From: Salipiger marinus
Lineage (GTDB): Bacteria > Pseudomonadota > Alphaproteobacteria > Rhodobacterales > Rhodobacteraceae
DNA: 64,000 bases
NCBI RefSeq assembly: GCF_900100085.1
Contig: NZ_FNEJ01000021.1
Span: 29,536-93,535 of the forward strand
Direction: 5' to 3'
Under the pieces are notes generated by a model, which had not been told where the DNA came from, did not search any database, and was given only the letters and a program-made list of their open reading frames with translations. Within the stretch, counting starts at the first letter, position 1. Every line of letters begins with the position of its first letter. Positions 8,053 to 17,224 of the stretch are shown here, one piece after another. Position numbers and translations under genes: made by a program.

Positions 8053-9729
8053 ATGCTGAGCCAATTTGACCGGCACTGGCGCGAGACCCGCGCCGCCTGC
8101 GCAGAAGGCTGGGATCTGCTGCGCCACAAGGGGCCGGGGCAGATCACCTTCTGGATGATCGCGCTGGTGGTGGGCGCCGCCTCGGGCTTTGCCGCGCTGC
8201 TGTTCCGGCTGGCCATCGAACGGCTGCAGGCCGCGCTTTACGGCACAGAGGATGTCAGCACGCTGGCCACCTTTGCCTCGGGCCTGCCCTGGATCTGGGT
8301 GCTGCTGGTGCCCGCGCTGGGGGGTGGCGTGGTGGGGCTGATCCTGCACAAGTTCACCCCCGACGGGCGGGTGCGCAGCGTCGCCGACGTGATCGAGGGG
8401 GCGGCACTCTGCGACGGGCGGGTGGAAAAGAAGGCGGGGCTCGCCTCGGCGCTCTGTTCATGGATCACGCTCTCCACCGGTGGGTCGACCGGGCGCGAGG
8501 GGCCGGTGGTGCATATCGCCGCCATGATCTCCAGCTGGGCGTCGAACCTCTTGCGGGTGGACGGCATCACCGGGCGCGACCTTCTGGGCTGTGCGGTGGC
8601 TGCCGCCGTCTCCTCCAGCTTCAACGCGCCGATTGCGGGCGCGCTGTTTGGGCTGGAGGTGGTGCTGCGCCATTTCGCCCTGCATGCCTTTGCGCCCATC
8701 GTCGTGGCCTCGGCGGCGGGCACGGTCATCAACCGGCTCGCCTTTGGCGATGTCACGGAATTTGTGCTGCCCGGCCAGACCACGGTGGAATTCTATCTGG
8801 AGCTTCCGGCGTTTTTCCTGATGGGGCTGGTCTGCGGGCTGGTGGCGGTGCTGATGATGCGGGCCATCTTCTGGTCCGACGATCTGGGCACCACCATCCA
8901 GCGCCGCCTGTCGCTGCCGCACTGGCTGCGGCCTGCGGTCACCGGGCTGATGCTGGGGGCCATCGCCATCCTGTTTCCGCATATCATCGGCGTGGGCTAC
9001 GAGACGACCTCGCGCGCGCTGACCGGCACGCTGGGGCTGGGCGAGGCGATGCTTTTTGCCGTGGTCAAGGTGGCGGCGGTATCGGTGACCATGGCCGGGC
9101 GCATGGGGGGCGGGGTGTTTTCGCCCTCGCTGATGGTGGGGGCGCTGACCGGGCTCGCCTTCGGCCATGTGGCAACGGCCATCGTGCCCGATCACAGTTC
9201 GGCCTTCACGCTTTATGCGCTGGCGGGCATGGGGGCGGTGGCGGCGGCGGTGCTGGGCGCGCCGATCTCCACCACGCTGATCGTGTTCGAGCTGACCGGC
9301 GACTGGCAGACGGGGCTCGCGGTGATGATCTCGGTGTCGATGTCCACCGCCGTGGCGTCGCGGCTGGTGCATCGCAGCTTCTTCCTGACGCAGCTGGAAC
9401 GGCGCAACGTGCATCTGGCGGCGGGGCCACAGGCCTATCTGCTGGCGATGTTCCGGGTGCAGGGCGTGATGCGCCCGGTGACCGCCGAGGGCGCCGCCGA
9501 CGAGGAAGCCTGCCTGCGCATGATGGATCAGGGGCTGTATCTGAACGCGCAGTCCACGCTGGAAACCGCGCTGCCGCTGTTCGAGAAATCCGGCGTGGCC
9601 TATCTGCCGGTCATCACCCGGACCGAGCCCGACGGCACCCCGGTGCTGCAGGGCGCGCTGTTCCATGTCGACGCGCTCAAGGCCTATAACCGGGCGCTGG
9701 CCGCCACGGCGGAAGAAGAGCACAGCTAG
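8053..9729 (+). CDS. ClC-family chloride channel/antiporter
   Basis: This 558-residue membrane protein has the family motifs GREGP (residues 147-151, gating Glu149) and GVFSP (354-358), and the conserved FNAPIAGALFGLE helix. The usual first selectivity motif GSGIP is not present at its expected place; that region reads VADVIEGAALCDG. The last 120 residues look like a degenerate pair of CBS-like segments. The ATG at 8053 has GACGGG upstream; the ATG at 8041 is an alternative. It probably moves chloride or another anion across the inner membrane, perhaps with proton exchange since the gating glutamate is kept. Confidence 0.9.
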   Translation: MLSQFDRHWRETRAACAEGWDLLRHKGPGQITFWMIALVVGAASGFAALLFRLAIERLQAALYGTEDVSTLATFASGLPWIWVLLVPALGGGVVGLILHKFTPDGRVRSVADVIEGAALCDGRVEKKAGLASALCSWITLSTGGSTGREGPVVHIAAMISSWASNLLRVDGITGRDLLGCAVAAAVSSSFNAPIAGALFGLEVVLRHFALHAFAPIVVASAAGTVINRLAFGDVTEFVLPGQTTVEFYLELPAFFLMGLVCGLVAVLMMRAIFWSDDLGTTIQRRLSLPHWLRPAVTGLMLGAIAILFPHIIGVGYETTSRALTGTLGLGEAMLFAVVKVAAVSVTMAGRMGGGVFSPSLMVGALTGLAFGHVATAIVPDHSSAFTLYALAGMGAVAAAVLGAPISTTLIVFELTGDWQTGLAVMISVSMSTAVASRLVHRSFFLTQLERRNVHLAAGPQAYLLAMFRVQGVMRPVTAEGAADEEACLRMMDQGLYLNAQSTLETALPLFEKSGVAYLPVITRTEPDGTPVLQGALFHVDALKAYNRALAATAEEEHS

Positions 9730-9768
9730 ACCGCCGCGCCGCCGCGACGGTCTAGCTTTGGCCGTGGC

Positions 9769-10197
9769 TCAGGCGAGTTCGGTCTCGACGTCGATATTGC
9801 CATGGGTCGCGTTGGAATACGGGCAGATGAAATGGCCGCGTTCCACGATCTTTTCCGCCACGTCGCGCTCCAGCCCGGGCAGGGCGACCACCAGCTTGAC
9901 CTTCAGGCCAAAGCCGCCCTCGCTGCGCGGGCCGATGCCCACATGCGCGGTGACGGTGGCATCCTCGGGCACGGTGCCCAACTTTTCGGAGCTTGCGGCA
10001 AAGCGCATCGCGCCCAGATAGCAGGCGGCATAGCCAAGCGCGAACAGCTCTTCGGGGTTGTGACCCGCGCCCGATCCGCCCAGCTCCTTCGGGCTCGCCA
10101 TGGTGACGGTCAGCATGCCGGAGGCAAGCTTCGCCACGCCGTTGCGGCCGCCGCCGGTGGCCTGCGCTTCGGTCCAGTATTTTGTATCAATGGTCAT
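9769..10197 (-). CDS. ohr: Organic hydroperoxide resistance protein, Ohr/OsmC family
   Basis: This 142-residue protein carries the two reactive cysteines of Ohr, Cys59 in YAACYLGAM and Cys125 in HFICPYSNATHGN. Ohr reduces organic and lipid hydroperoxides in the cytoplasm using lipoylated partners. Start chosen at the ATG at 10197 (MTIDTKYWTE), which has GAAGGA upstream; an in-frame ATG at 10233 would run into the operator. It is divergent from a MarR-type regulator, the standard ohr/ohrR arrangement, with a palindrome between them. Confidence 0.95.
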   Translation of the reverse strand: MTIDTKYWTEAQATGGGRNGVAKLASGMLTVTMASPKELGGSGAGHNPEELFALGYAACYLGAMRFAASSEKLGTVPEDATVTAHVGIGPRSEGGFGLKVKLVVALPGLERDVAEKIVERGHFICPYSNATHGNIDVETELA

Positions 10198-10224
10198 GGG
10201 GGTAATTCCTTCGCTAACGATTGT

Positions 10225-10236
10225 ATCGTGCACGAT
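10225..10236. promoter_or_regulatory. Candidate OhrR operator palindrome
   Basis: The perfect 12-bp palindrome ATCGTGCACGAT lies in the 106-bp region between ohr and ohrR, flanked by related half-sites (ACGATTG on both sides). MarR-type OhrR proteins bind such palindromes in the shared promoter and leave when oxidised. Binding itself is inferred. Confidence 0.55.
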
Positions 10237-10303
10237 TGATAACGCGGCCCGGAACTGCCGTCAATCGCTTGCGAAAGGATCGCGCGCGATATAACTTGCC
10301 GCG

Positions 10304-10732
10304 ATGACCCTAGCCCCCGCCGACATGATCTGCTTCGCGCTGTATTCCGCCACCCATGCGATGCAGCAGGCCTACCGCCCGCATCTGGACCGGCTGGGCC
10401 TGACCTATCCGCAATATCTGGTGCTGAGCGCGCTCTGGACCGCCGACACCCCGCCGCGCATGGGCGATGTCGCGCGCCAGCTGCAGCTGGAATCGAACAC
10501 GCTGACGCCGCTGCTGAAACGGCTCGAGGCGGCAGGTCTGCTGATCCGCCGCCGCGATCCGGAGGACGAGCGGCAGGTGCGGCTGGACCTGACCGAAGCA
10601 GGCCAGCAGATGCGCGCCCGCGCCGCCCATGTGCCGGGCTGCATCGCGGATGAGGCGGGCCTGCCGCTGGACGATCTGCTGCGCCTGCGCGACGAGATCA
10701 CCACGCTGCGCGACCAGTTGCGCAAGGCCTGA
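10304..10732 (+). CDS. ohrR: MarR-family redox regulator OhrR
   Basis: This 142-residue protein is a MarR-type winged-helix regulator. Cys10 in MICFALYS is the peroxide-sensing cysteine position of OhrR. A second cysteine, Cys113 near the C-terminus, makes it look like the two-cysteine class that forms a disulfide when oxidised. The helix-turn-helix and wing span about residues 50-95 (RMGDVARQLQLESNTLTPLL and RRRDPEDERQVRL). It should repress ohr, and probably itself, from the palindrome at 10225. Confidence 0.92.
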   Translation: MTLAPADMICFALYSATHAMQQAYRPHLDRLGLTYPQYLVLSALWTADTPPRMGDVARQLQLESNTLTPLLKRLEAAGLLIRRRDPEDERQVRLDLTEAGQQMRARAAHVPGCIADEAGLPLDDLLRLRDEITTLRDQLRKA

Positions 10733-10798
10733 AGGCGTCGCGCAGCCGGGCGTCAGGCCAGCAGCCCGCGCCCGCCTGCGGAGTTCAGGCCGAACCGG

Positions 10799-11143
10799 TC
10801 AGACCTGTTCGACCGCCACGCCATCCTGCACGTCAAAGGCCAGATAGCCGCCGATCTCTGCCGCGTCGGGTTTCGGCTGCGTATAGCAGAACACCGCATT
10901 CTCATAGGTGCGGCTTTTCGAGGCGATGTGGTAATGCTCCGCCTCGCCAAGCGCCGCGCTGGAGCTGCGATAGGGGCTGGGCTCCAGAAAGGCCATGGCC
11001 ACATCCTCGCGCGGGAAGAAGATGACGAAGGGCTTGTCGCCCTCGGTCAGTTCCAGCGCCCGGCTGCTTTCGCCCAGAACGGCCCCGCCCGCGCGGATCA
11101 CCCAAGTGCCGCCCGCCGGACGGACTGCGATATGTTTCAGCAT
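10799..11143 (-). CDS. DUF427 domain protein
   Basis: This 114-residue protein matches the DUF427 pattern: a repeated beta-fold with the RAGGAVLGESSRALEL segment, a YRSS region, EHYHIASK and the closing NAVFCYTQPKPDAAEIGGYL. The family is widespread and its biochemical role is unknown. It has no signal peptide or membrane segment, so it is probably cytoplasmic. It stands alone between ohrR (convergent) and the aminopeptidase P gene. Confidence 0.85.
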   Translation of the reverse strand: MLKHIAVRPAGGTWVIRAGGAVLGESSRALELTEGDKPFVIFFPREDVAMAFLEPSPYRSSSAALGEAEHYHIASKSRTYENAVFCYTQPKPDAAEIGGYLAFDVQDGVAVEQV

Positions 11144-11200
11144 CCTGTCTCTCCCATCAACCCGCTCATGGTATAGCGACGTCCCTGCGACAGTCCCGTG

Positions 11201-12979
11201 TCAAAGCGGCGCACAGGCCGCCCCGAGCCAGTCCCGTGCCGCGCCTTCCACCAGCGGTGCGATACGTTCCAGAACCTCGGCGTGATAGGCGTTCAGCCAG
11301 TCGCGCTCCGCGCTGGTCAGCAGCCCCGTCTCCACCAGATGCCGGTCGATGGGCACATAGGTCAGCGTCTCGAAACGCAGCATGCGCGCAACAGTCTGGC
11401 CGGGCAGGGGGGGCGCGGGCTCCACCGCGATGAGGTTCTCGATGCGGATACCATAAGCGCCCTCGCGATAGAAGCCCGGCTCGTTGGACAGGATCATCCC
11501 CGGCTCCAGCGGCACGGTGCCGCTGCGGGCGATGCGCTGCGGCCCCTCATGCACCGACAGATAGGCGCCGACGCCATGCCCGGTGCCATGGCCATAATCC
11601 AGCCCCGCCTCCCAGAGCGAGACCCGCGCCAGCGCGTCGATGTCGCGCCCGGCCAGCCCCTCGGGCCAGCGCAGCCGCGACAGCGCGATCATGCCCTTCA
11701 GCACGCGGGTGAAGGCCTGACGCTCCTCGTCTCCGGCAGGACCGATGGCCAGCGTGCGGGTGATGTCGGTGGTGCCGTCCTGATACTGCCCGCCGCTGTC
11801 CACCAGCAGCAGATCGCCCGCCTGCACCACGCGGTCGGTCTCCTCGGTCACGCGGTAATGCACGATGGCGCCATTGGGACCGCTGCCCGCGATGGTCTCA
11901 AACGAGATGTCGCGCAGGGCATTGGTGGCGCGGCGCTCGGCCTCCAGCGCGCGCACCACGTCGATCTCCGAAAAGCTGCCGGGGGTCTGCGCGTCGAGCC
12001 ATGTCAGGAAGCGCACCATGGCCGCCCCGTCGCGCAGATGGGCGGCGCGGGTTCCGGCAAGCTCGGCCCCGGTCTTGCGCGCCTTGGGCAGAAGACAGGG
12101 ATCGGGCGCCTCCACCAGCGCGCGGCCTGCCAGCGCCTCGGCCACCGCCACGGGGCAGGTGGCGGGGTCGATCTGCACCGGGCCTTCCAGCGCGCGCAGG
12201 GCGGGCAGAAAGGCGTCAGGCTCGGCCAGCGTGACCTGCGGCCCCAGATGCGCGCCCAGATCCGCCAGCTTCTCCGCCGCCATGAACAGCGTCACTCCTC
12301 CTTCGGCCTGCAGCAGCGCAAAGCCATGCGGCACCGGATTGCGCGGAATGTCGGATCCCCGGATGTTCAGCAGCCATGCCAGACTGTCGGGCAGGGTGAG
12401 GACACAGGCACGGGCGCGGGTGAGCCCCGCCGCCAGCTGCGCGATCTTGTCGCCATGGGACAGCCCCGCCAGATCCTCGGGCTGGGCAAAGACCCGGCCC
12501 GCGGGCGGCGGCGGCTGGTCGGTCCAGATCCGGTCCACCAGATTGGCGACCGGCACAAGCTCCACCGCGCCCAGATCGGCGCGCAGCCGCGTGGCCTGCT
12601 CCACCGAAAGCAGCCATGGATCAAACCCGACCCGACCGCCCTGCGGCAGCCGCGCCGCGATCCAGACGCCCAAGCTGGTTTCCGGCCAGTCCACCGGGGT
12701 GAACTCGGCGGCCACCTGCGCCTTGACCTGCACCCGGTAGCGGCCATCGACAAACACCCCGGCACTGTCGCGCAGCGCCACGCAAAAGCCCGCCGATCCG
12801 GTAAAGCCGGTCAGCCATGCCAGCCGGTCGTCATGCGGCGCCACATATTCGCCCTGATGCGCATCGGCGCGCGGCACCAGAAACCCGTCCAGACCCTCCG
12901 CCGCAAGCTCGGCACGCAGGGCGGCCAGACGGGGCGGCCCCTGCTCCGGGCGGGCGGCGGTCTCGAAGCTCTGGAACAT
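11201..12979 (-). CDS. Xaa-Pro aminopeptidase, aminopeptidase P family (M24B)
   Basis: This 592-residue protein has the three-domain form of aminopeptidase P seen in eukaryotic XPNPEP1 and many alphaproteobacteria, longer than the 440-residue E. coli PepP. The C-terminal metallopeptidase fold shows its metal ligands: Asp in LLVDSGGQYQDG and TTDITRT, His in DYGHGTGHGVG, Glu in LSNEPGFY and Glu in RIENL. It removes the N-terminal residue of peptides with proline second. The upstream gap to cobT holds two inverted copies of the intergenic repeat. Confidence 0.93.
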   Translation of the reverse strand: MFQSFETAARPEQGPPRLAALRAELAAEGLDGFLVPRADAHQGEYVAPHDDRLAWLTGFTGSAGFCVALRDSAGVFVDGRYRVQVKAQVAAEFTPVDWPETSLGVWIAARLPQGGRVGFDPWLLSVEQATRLRADLGAVELVPVANLVDRIWTDQPPPPAGRVFAQPEDLAGLSHGDKIAQLAAGLTRARACVLTLPDSLAWLLNIRGSDIPRNPVPHGFALLQAEGGVTLFMAAEKLADLGAHLGPQVTLAEPDAFLPALRALEGPVQIDPATCPVAVAEALAGRALVEAPDPCLLPKARKTGAELAGTRAAHLRDGAAMVRFLTWLDAQTPGSFSEIDVVRALEAERRATNALRDISFETIAGSGPNGAIVHYRVTEETDRVVQAGDLLLVDSGGQYQDGTTDITRTLAIGPAGDEERQAFTRVLKGMIALSRLRWPEGLAGRDIDALARVSLWEAGLDYGHGTGHGVGAYLSVHEGPQRIARSGTVPLEPGMILSNEPGFYREGAYGIRIENLIAVEPAPPLPGQTVARMLRFETLTYVPIDRHLVETGLLTSAERDWLNAYHAEVLERIAPLVEGAARDWLGAACAPL

Positions 12980-13007
12980 GGCGGTCTCTCCTCTGGAGGG
13001 CTGGTCA

Positions 13008-13137
13008 GGGGCTCTGCCCCTCTTGGCGCGTGCCGCGCCAATTCACCCCGGGATATTTCTGGTCAGAAGAAAACTCGCATATCCTTCTTCTGACCAAAAA
13101 TATCCCGGGGAGCCCGAGGGGCTGGCCCCTCGGCCCC
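13008..13137. repeat. Head-to-head pair of GC-rich intergenic repeats forming a long hairpin
   Basis: The left copy (+ orientation) has GGGGCTCTGCCCC at 13008-13020, a TTGGCGCG-TGC-CGCGCCAA hairpin at 13023-13041 and a tail from 13046. The right copy (- orientation) has its tail at 13084-13110 and a CCGAGGGGC hairpin up to about 13136. The two tails (13046-13072 and 13084-13110) pair at 25 of 27 positions around an 11-nt loop. The right copy starts 7 bp after the cobT stop, in cobT orientation. The element fills the whole gap between cobT and the aminopeptidase gene. Confidence 0.8.
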
Positions 13138-13143
13138 GGCATC

Positions 13144-15021
13144 TCAGCTTATGCGGCGCATGCCCATGACCCGTGCCCGGGCGCGCGGGTCCGAATCGAA
13201 CAGGGCGGCGAGCTGTTCGGTCATCGCTCCGGCGAGCTGTTCCACGTCGGTGATGGTCACGGCGCGGTTGTAGTAGCGGGTCACGTCATGGCCGATGCCG
13301 ATGGCCAGCAGTTCCACCTGCCGGCGCCGTTCCACCATGGCGATGACATCGCGCAGGTGCTTTTCAAGGTAGTTGGCGGGGTTCACCGACAGGGTGCTGT
13401 CATCCACCGGCGCGCCATCGGAGATCACCATCAGGATCTTGCGCGCCTCGGGGCGCCCGACCATACGCCGGTGCGCCCATTCCAGCGCCTCGCCGTCGAT
13501 GTTTTCCTTCAGCAGGCCCTCTTTCATCATCAGGCCCAGATTGTCGCGCACCCGGCGCCACGGCGCGTCGGCGCGTTTGTAGATGATGTGACGCAGGTCA
13601 TTCAGCCGCCCGGGCTGCTGTTCGCGCCCCTCGGCCAGCCATTTTTCACGGGCAAGCCCGCCCTTCCACGCGCGGGTGGTGAAGCCAAGGATCTCCACCT
13701 TGACCGAGCAGCGTTCCAGCGTGCGCGCCAGAACATCGGCACAGATCGCCGCGATGGAGATGGGGCGCCCGCGCATGGATCCGGAATTGTCCAGCAGCAG
13801 CGTCACCACCGTGTCGCGGAATTCCGTATCCTTCTCGACCTTGAAGCTGAGCGGGGTGGTCGGGTTCGCGACCACGCGTGCCAGACGTCCGGCATCAAGG
13901 ATGCCTTCCTCCAGATCGAATTCCCAGCTGCGGTTCTGCTGCGCCTGCAGGCGGCGCTGCAGCTTGTTGGCCAGCCGCGACACCGCCCCTTTCAGCGGAT
14001 CAAGCTGCTGGTCCAGATAGGCGCGCAGGCGTTCCAGTTCGGCGGGATCGGCCAGATCCTCGGCGGGGATTTCCTCGTCATGGCTGCCGTCATAGACCTT
14101 GTAGAGCGGATCGGCCTCGGAGGCGGCGGGGGGCGGCGGCGGTTCCAGCGGCGCCTCGCCGTCCGGCATCTCGGCCTCTTCGCCCATCTCCTGATCGGCA
14201 AGCTCGTCCATGGAGACCTGCGCCTGACTCTGGTCCTGCGTGTCGTCCTGCGACTGTTCGGGCGAGGCTTCCGCCTCGTCCTGATCCTGCTGGTCGTCGC
14301 CGTTGGAATCGGGCTGTTCGTCTTCGTCGGATCCGGGTTCGGCCTCGTCCTGCTGGTCGTCATCCAGCTGGTCCGGGTCATCGCCCAGCTGGTCGCCATA
14401 GCCCAGATCGGTGATGATCTGCCGCGCGAAACGGGCAAAGGCGGTCTGGTCGGCCAGCTTGTCCTGCAGGCTTTCCAGCGTGCCGCCCGCCTGATCCTCG
14501 ATGAAGCCGCGCCACAGTTCCATGACATGGCGCGCGTCCTTGGGCAGGTCGCGTCCGGTGGCCAGATGGCGGATCATGTAGCCCGCTGCCACCGGCAGCG
14601 GCGCCTCCGAGGCCTGGGTGATCTGCCCATAGCCGCGCCGCGCCGCCTCGTGGCCGATCTTGGCGTCGATATTGCCGGCGGTGCCGGGCATGTCGCGCGC
14701 CCCCATCGCTTCGCAGCGCGCGGTTTCCATCGCCTCGTAAAGATCGCGGGCGATGGCGCCGGGGGGCGCGTAGCGGGTATGGGTCGCGGGATCGTGATAG
14801 CGCCGGTACAGCGCCAGCGCGTCGGCGGTGCCGCGGGCCAGCAGCACCTCGTCGCGGGTCAGACGGCGCGACACCTGCGGCAGGCGCATGATGTCGCCCG
14901 ACACCCCGGAGGGGTCGACGGAATAGTTGACCGTAAGCTCGGGATCGTCGGCCATGACCTTGGTGGCCTCGGCCAGCGCCTTCTTGAACGGATCTGCGGG
15001 GTTGTCGGTGTCGCGTGCCAT
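13144..15021 (-). CDS. cobT: Cobaltochelatase subunit CobT
   Basis: This 625-residue protein is the CobT subunit of the aerobic cobaltochelatase, which with CobS forms the ATP-driven chaperone that helps CobN insert cobalt into hydrogenobyrinic diamide. Its middle part (about residues 210-310) is very acidic and glutamine-rich, as is usual for CobT. The C-terminal von Willebrand A domain has the metal site DNSGSMRG. The ATG at 15021 ([12 protein letters not shown]) is preferred to an upstream in-frame ATG at 15069. CobS lies 1.2 kb away on the same strand; CobN is not in the window. Confidence 0.95.
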   Translation of the reverse strand: MARDTDNPADPFKKALAEATKVMADDPELTVNYSVDPSGVSGDIMRLPQVSRRLTRDEVLLARGTADALALYRRYHDPATHTRYAPPGAIARDLYEAMETARCEAMGARDMPGTAGNIDAKIGHEAARRGYGQITQASEAPLPVAAGYMIRHLATGRDLPKDARHVMELWRGFIEDQAGGTLESLQDKLADQTAFARFARQIITDLGYGDQLGDDPDQLDDDQQDEAEPGSDEDEQPDSNGDDQQDQDEAEASPEQSQDDTQDQSQAQVSMDELADQEMGEEAEMPDGEAPLEPPPPPAASEADPLYKVYDGSHDEEIPAEDLADPAELERLRAYLDQQLDPLKGAVSRLANKLQRRLQAQQNRSWEFDLEEGILDAGRLARVVANPTTPLSFKVEKDTEFRDTVVTLLLDNSGSMRGRPISIAAICADVLARTLERCSVKVEILGFTTRAWKGGLAREKWLAEGREQQPGRLNDLRHIIYKRADAPWRRVRDNLGLMMKEGLLKENIDGEALEWAHRRMVGRPEARKILMVISDGAPVDDSTLSVNPANYLEKHLRDVIAMVERRRQVELLAIGIGHDVTRYYNRAVTITDVEQLAGAMTEQLAALFDSDPRARARVMGMRRIS

Positions 15022-15155
15022 GGCACAGGTTTCGCGCCGCCGCGCGGGATTGGCAAGAGGGAAGCGCACAGCGGCTGTGCGGGGACCGGATCTTTGCCTG
15101 TGGACCGTGCCGCGCCATGTTGTGCGGGGACACCCCCTTTGCCAAGGAGACTTTC

Positions 15156-15752
15156 ATGACCCGCAAGCCCCGCATCGCCGTCATCACCGGCAGCACCCGT
15201 GACGCGCGCTGGAACCATGTGCCCGCCGACTGGATCACCGCGCGCCTGCAGGCCGATGGCCGGATGGAAGCCGAGCTTCTGGACCTGCGCGATTTCGACC
15301 TGCCCTTCTTTGACGAGGCGGCCTCCAACCTCTGGGCGCCCTCGCAGGATCCCCGTGCCGTGCGCTGGCAGGAAACGCTGGCGGAGTTTGACGGCTATAT
15401 TTTTGTGGTCGCGGAATACAACCACTCCATCACCGGTGTGCTGAAGAACGCGCTGGATCAGGCCTACAAGGAATGGAACCGCAAGCCTGCAGGCGCCGTG
15501 GGCTATGGCGGCGTGGGGGCTGCGCGCGCGATCGAGCATCTGCGCGGCATCGCGGTGGAGCTGCAGATGGTGCCGCTGCGCAACGCCGTACATATCGCTG
15601 CCGGCACCTTCATGGAGGTTCATCCGCTGGGCGGGCAGGAAAAGCCGCTGGCGGAGGTCGAGAACGCCATCGGCGGATCTGCCGATGCGATGATCGAAGA
15701 ACTGCTGTGGTGGGCCGAGGCCACCATGGCCGCCCGCGCCACAAGCGCCTGA
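15156..15752 (+). CDS. NADPH-dependent FMN reductase family protein
   Basis: This 198-residue flavodoxin-fold protein has the phosphate-binding loop ITGSTRDARWNHVPADW near residues 8-24 and the second flavin motif VAEYNHSITGVLKNALDQ near residues 85-102, typical of the NADPH:FMN/azoreductase/ArsH-like superfamily. It reduces flavin or quinones in the cytoplasm. The ATG at 15156 follows AAGGAGA. It is encoded opposite to the cobT/cobS genes that flank it, so it is probably a separate unit. A repeat copy starts 8 bp after its stop. Confidence 0.88.
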   Translation: MTRKPRIAVITGSTRDARWNHVPADWITARLQADGRMEAELLDLRDFDLPFFDEAASNLWAPSQDPRAVRWQETLAEFDGYIFVVAEYNHSITGVLKNALDQAYKEWNRKPAGAVGYGGVGAARAIEHLRGIAVELQMVPLRNAVHIAAGTFMEVHPLGGQEKPLAEVENAIGGSADAMIEELLWWAEATMAARATSA

Positions 15753-15759
15753 GGGGGCA

Positions 15760-15818
15760 GGGGGGCTCTGCCCCCCGCGCCTGCGGCGCTCCCCCCGGAG
15801 TTTAGGGGCAAGATGAAA
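15760..15818 (+). repeat. GC-rich intergenic repeat, left arm of an inverted pair
   Basis: It holds the hairpin GGGGGGC-TCT-GCCCCCC, the smaller hairpin GCGCC-TGC-GGCGC, then CCCCCCGGAGTTT and GGGGCAAGATGAAAG. Positions 15760-15803 are identical, inverted, to 16162-16205 (44 of 44). It begins 8 bp after the FMN reductase stop, in the same orientation. Confidence 0.85.
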
Positions 15819-15821
15819 GCG

Positions 15822-16151
15822 CTACTCCGCGCGCAGCAGCCCATCGCAGCGCGCGGCAATGCGTTCGGCGAGATCCCGGCTCTGCCTGTCGCCGCGAAGC
15901 ACGCCCCGATGCAGCAGCCGGAATCCTTCCCGTTCACGGGCGAAGGCGGCGTCATCGGGTGTGGTGATGCGCGCCCGGAAGTCATCCGCCAGCGCTTCAG
16001 ATGTGGCAGGGCTGATCCCGTAACCGGGGGAGGCGCGGCGGATATCGGCGGAGGCCTGCCAGAAGGCGGCGCAGCGCAGCGCCGCGTCGCTGTCCGCCGC
16101 GCCCGGACCCGCGGCAAGCAGAAGGCCGAGGCACAGCCCCGGCCCTTTCAT
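15822..16151 (-). CDS. Small exported hypothetical protein between inverted repeats
   Basis: This 109-residue protein has a signal peptide (MKGPGLCLGLLLAAGPGAA, cut near residue 19) and two cysteines in the mature part (in LRCAAFW and AARCDGLL) that could pair. It is probably periplasmic. I do not recognise a named family, though short alphaproteobacterial exported proteins with a CAAFW start look similar. The ATG at 16151 lies inside the right-hand repeat copy (the repeat contains GGGCAAGATGAAAG), so the repeat supplies the start codon. It sits between cobS and the FMN reductase, on the cobS strand. Confidence 0.6.
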   Translation of the reverse strand: MKGPGLCLGLLLAAGPGAADSDAALRCAAFWQASADIRRASPGYGISPATSEALADDFRARITTPDDAAFAREREGFRLLHRGVLRGDRQSRDLAERIAARCDGLLRAE

Positions 16152-16205
16152 CTTGCCCGTCAAACTCCGGGGGGAGCGCCGCAGGCGCGGGGGGCAGAGC
16201 CCCCC
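16145..16205 (-). repeat. GC-rich intergenic repeat, right arm of an inverted pair
   Basis: Read on the minus strand it gives the same order as the left arm: GGGGGGC-TCT-GCCCCCC, GCGCC-TGC-GGCGC, CCCCCCGGAGTTT, GGGCAAGATGAAAG. It begins 33 bp after the cobS stop in cobS orientation and ends over the start codon of the small exported protein. Confidence 0.85.
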
Positions 16206-16237
16206 GGCAGCGGCTGTCCCTCGCGGAGCGCGCCCGG

Positions 16238-17224
16238 TCACGTGATGGACAGGCTTGCGGCGCTTTCGGGCAGTTCCTCGTCAAAGCAGCGCTGGTAGAA
16301 TTCCGCCACTGTCTGGCGTTCCAGCTCGTCGCATTTGTTGAGGAAGCTCAGCCGGAACGCGTAGCCGACGTTGCGGAAGATCTCGGCATTCTGCGCCCAG
16401 GCGATGACCGTCCGCGGCGACATCACCGTCGACAGTTCGCCGTTCATGAAGGCGCGGCGGGTGAAGTCGGCCACGGTCACCATCTGGCGGATGGTCTTGC
16501 GGCCCTTCTCGTTGTTGTAATGCGGGGCCTTCGACAGCACGATGTTCACTTCGGCGTCGATGCTGAGATAGTTCAGCGTCGCCACGAGGCTCCAGCGGTC
16601 CATCTGGCCTTGGTTGATCTGCTGGGTACCGTGGTAAAGCCCGGTCGTGTCGCCCAGACCCACGGTGTTGGCGGTGGCGAAGATGCGGAAATACTTGTGC
16701 GGGGTCAGCACCTGATTCTGGTCCAGCAGCGTCAGCTTGCCGTCGGTTTCCAGCACGCGCTGGATCACGAACATCACGTCGGCGCGGCCTGCATCATATT
16801 CGTCGAACACGATGGCGCAGGGGTTGCGCAGCGCCCAGGGCAGGATGCCTTCCTGAAACTGGGTGGTCTGCTTGCCGTCCACCAGCTTGATCGCGTCCTT
16901 GCCGATCAGGTCGATCCGGCTGATATGGCTGTCGAGGTTGACCCGCACGGCCGGCCAGTTCAGGCGGCTGGCCACCTGTTCGATATGGGTCGATTTGCCG
17001 GTGCCGTGATAGCCCTGGATCATCACGCGGCGGTTGTTGCGAAAGCCCGCAAGGATGGCCAGCGTGGTGTCGGGGTCGAACTTGTAGGTGCTGTCCAGAT
17101 CCGGCACGCGGTCGGTGCGGTCGGCAAAGCCATGCACCACCATGTCGGTGTCGATGCCGAACACCTCGCGGACCGAGATTTCCTCGGTGGGTTTCGCATT
17201 GATGTCGATGATGCCATCCGCCAT
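16238..17224 (-). CDS. cobS: Cobaltochelatase subunit CobS
   Basis: This 328-residue AAA+ ATPase is the CobS partner of CobT in aerobic cobalamin synthesis. The Walker A motif GYHGTGKST (near residue 77) and Walker [11 protein letters not shown] (near 145) are intact, followed by the sensor region [13 protein letters not shown]. The ATG at 17224 ([15 protein letters not shown]) gives the usual CobS length; in-frame starts further upstream lack a ribosome site and run into the sigma-factor promoter region. It is encoded divergently from the ECF sigma gene. Confidence 0.95.
   Translation of the reverse strand: MADGIIDINAKPTEEISVREVFGIDTDMVVHGFADRTDRVPDLDSTYKFDPDTTLAILAGFRNNRRVMIQGYHGTGKSTHIEQVASRLNWPAVRVNLDSHISRIDLIGKDAIKLVDGKQTTQFQEGILPWALRNPCAIVFDEYDAGRADVMFVIQRVLETDGKLTLLDQNQVLTPHKYFRIFATANTVGLGDTTGLYHGTQQINQGQMDRWSLVATLNYLSIDAEVNIVLSKAPHYNNEKGRKTIRQMVTVADFTRRAFMNGELSTVMSPRTVIAWAQNAEIFRNVGYAFRLSFLNKCDELERQTVAEFYQRCFDEELPESAASLSIT

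Noticed and set aside
12817..15159. 780-residue plus-strand frame across cobT and the repeat pair
   Set aside because: It is an antisense frame with low-complexity composition that runs through the repeat hairpin; cobT is clearly the real gene.
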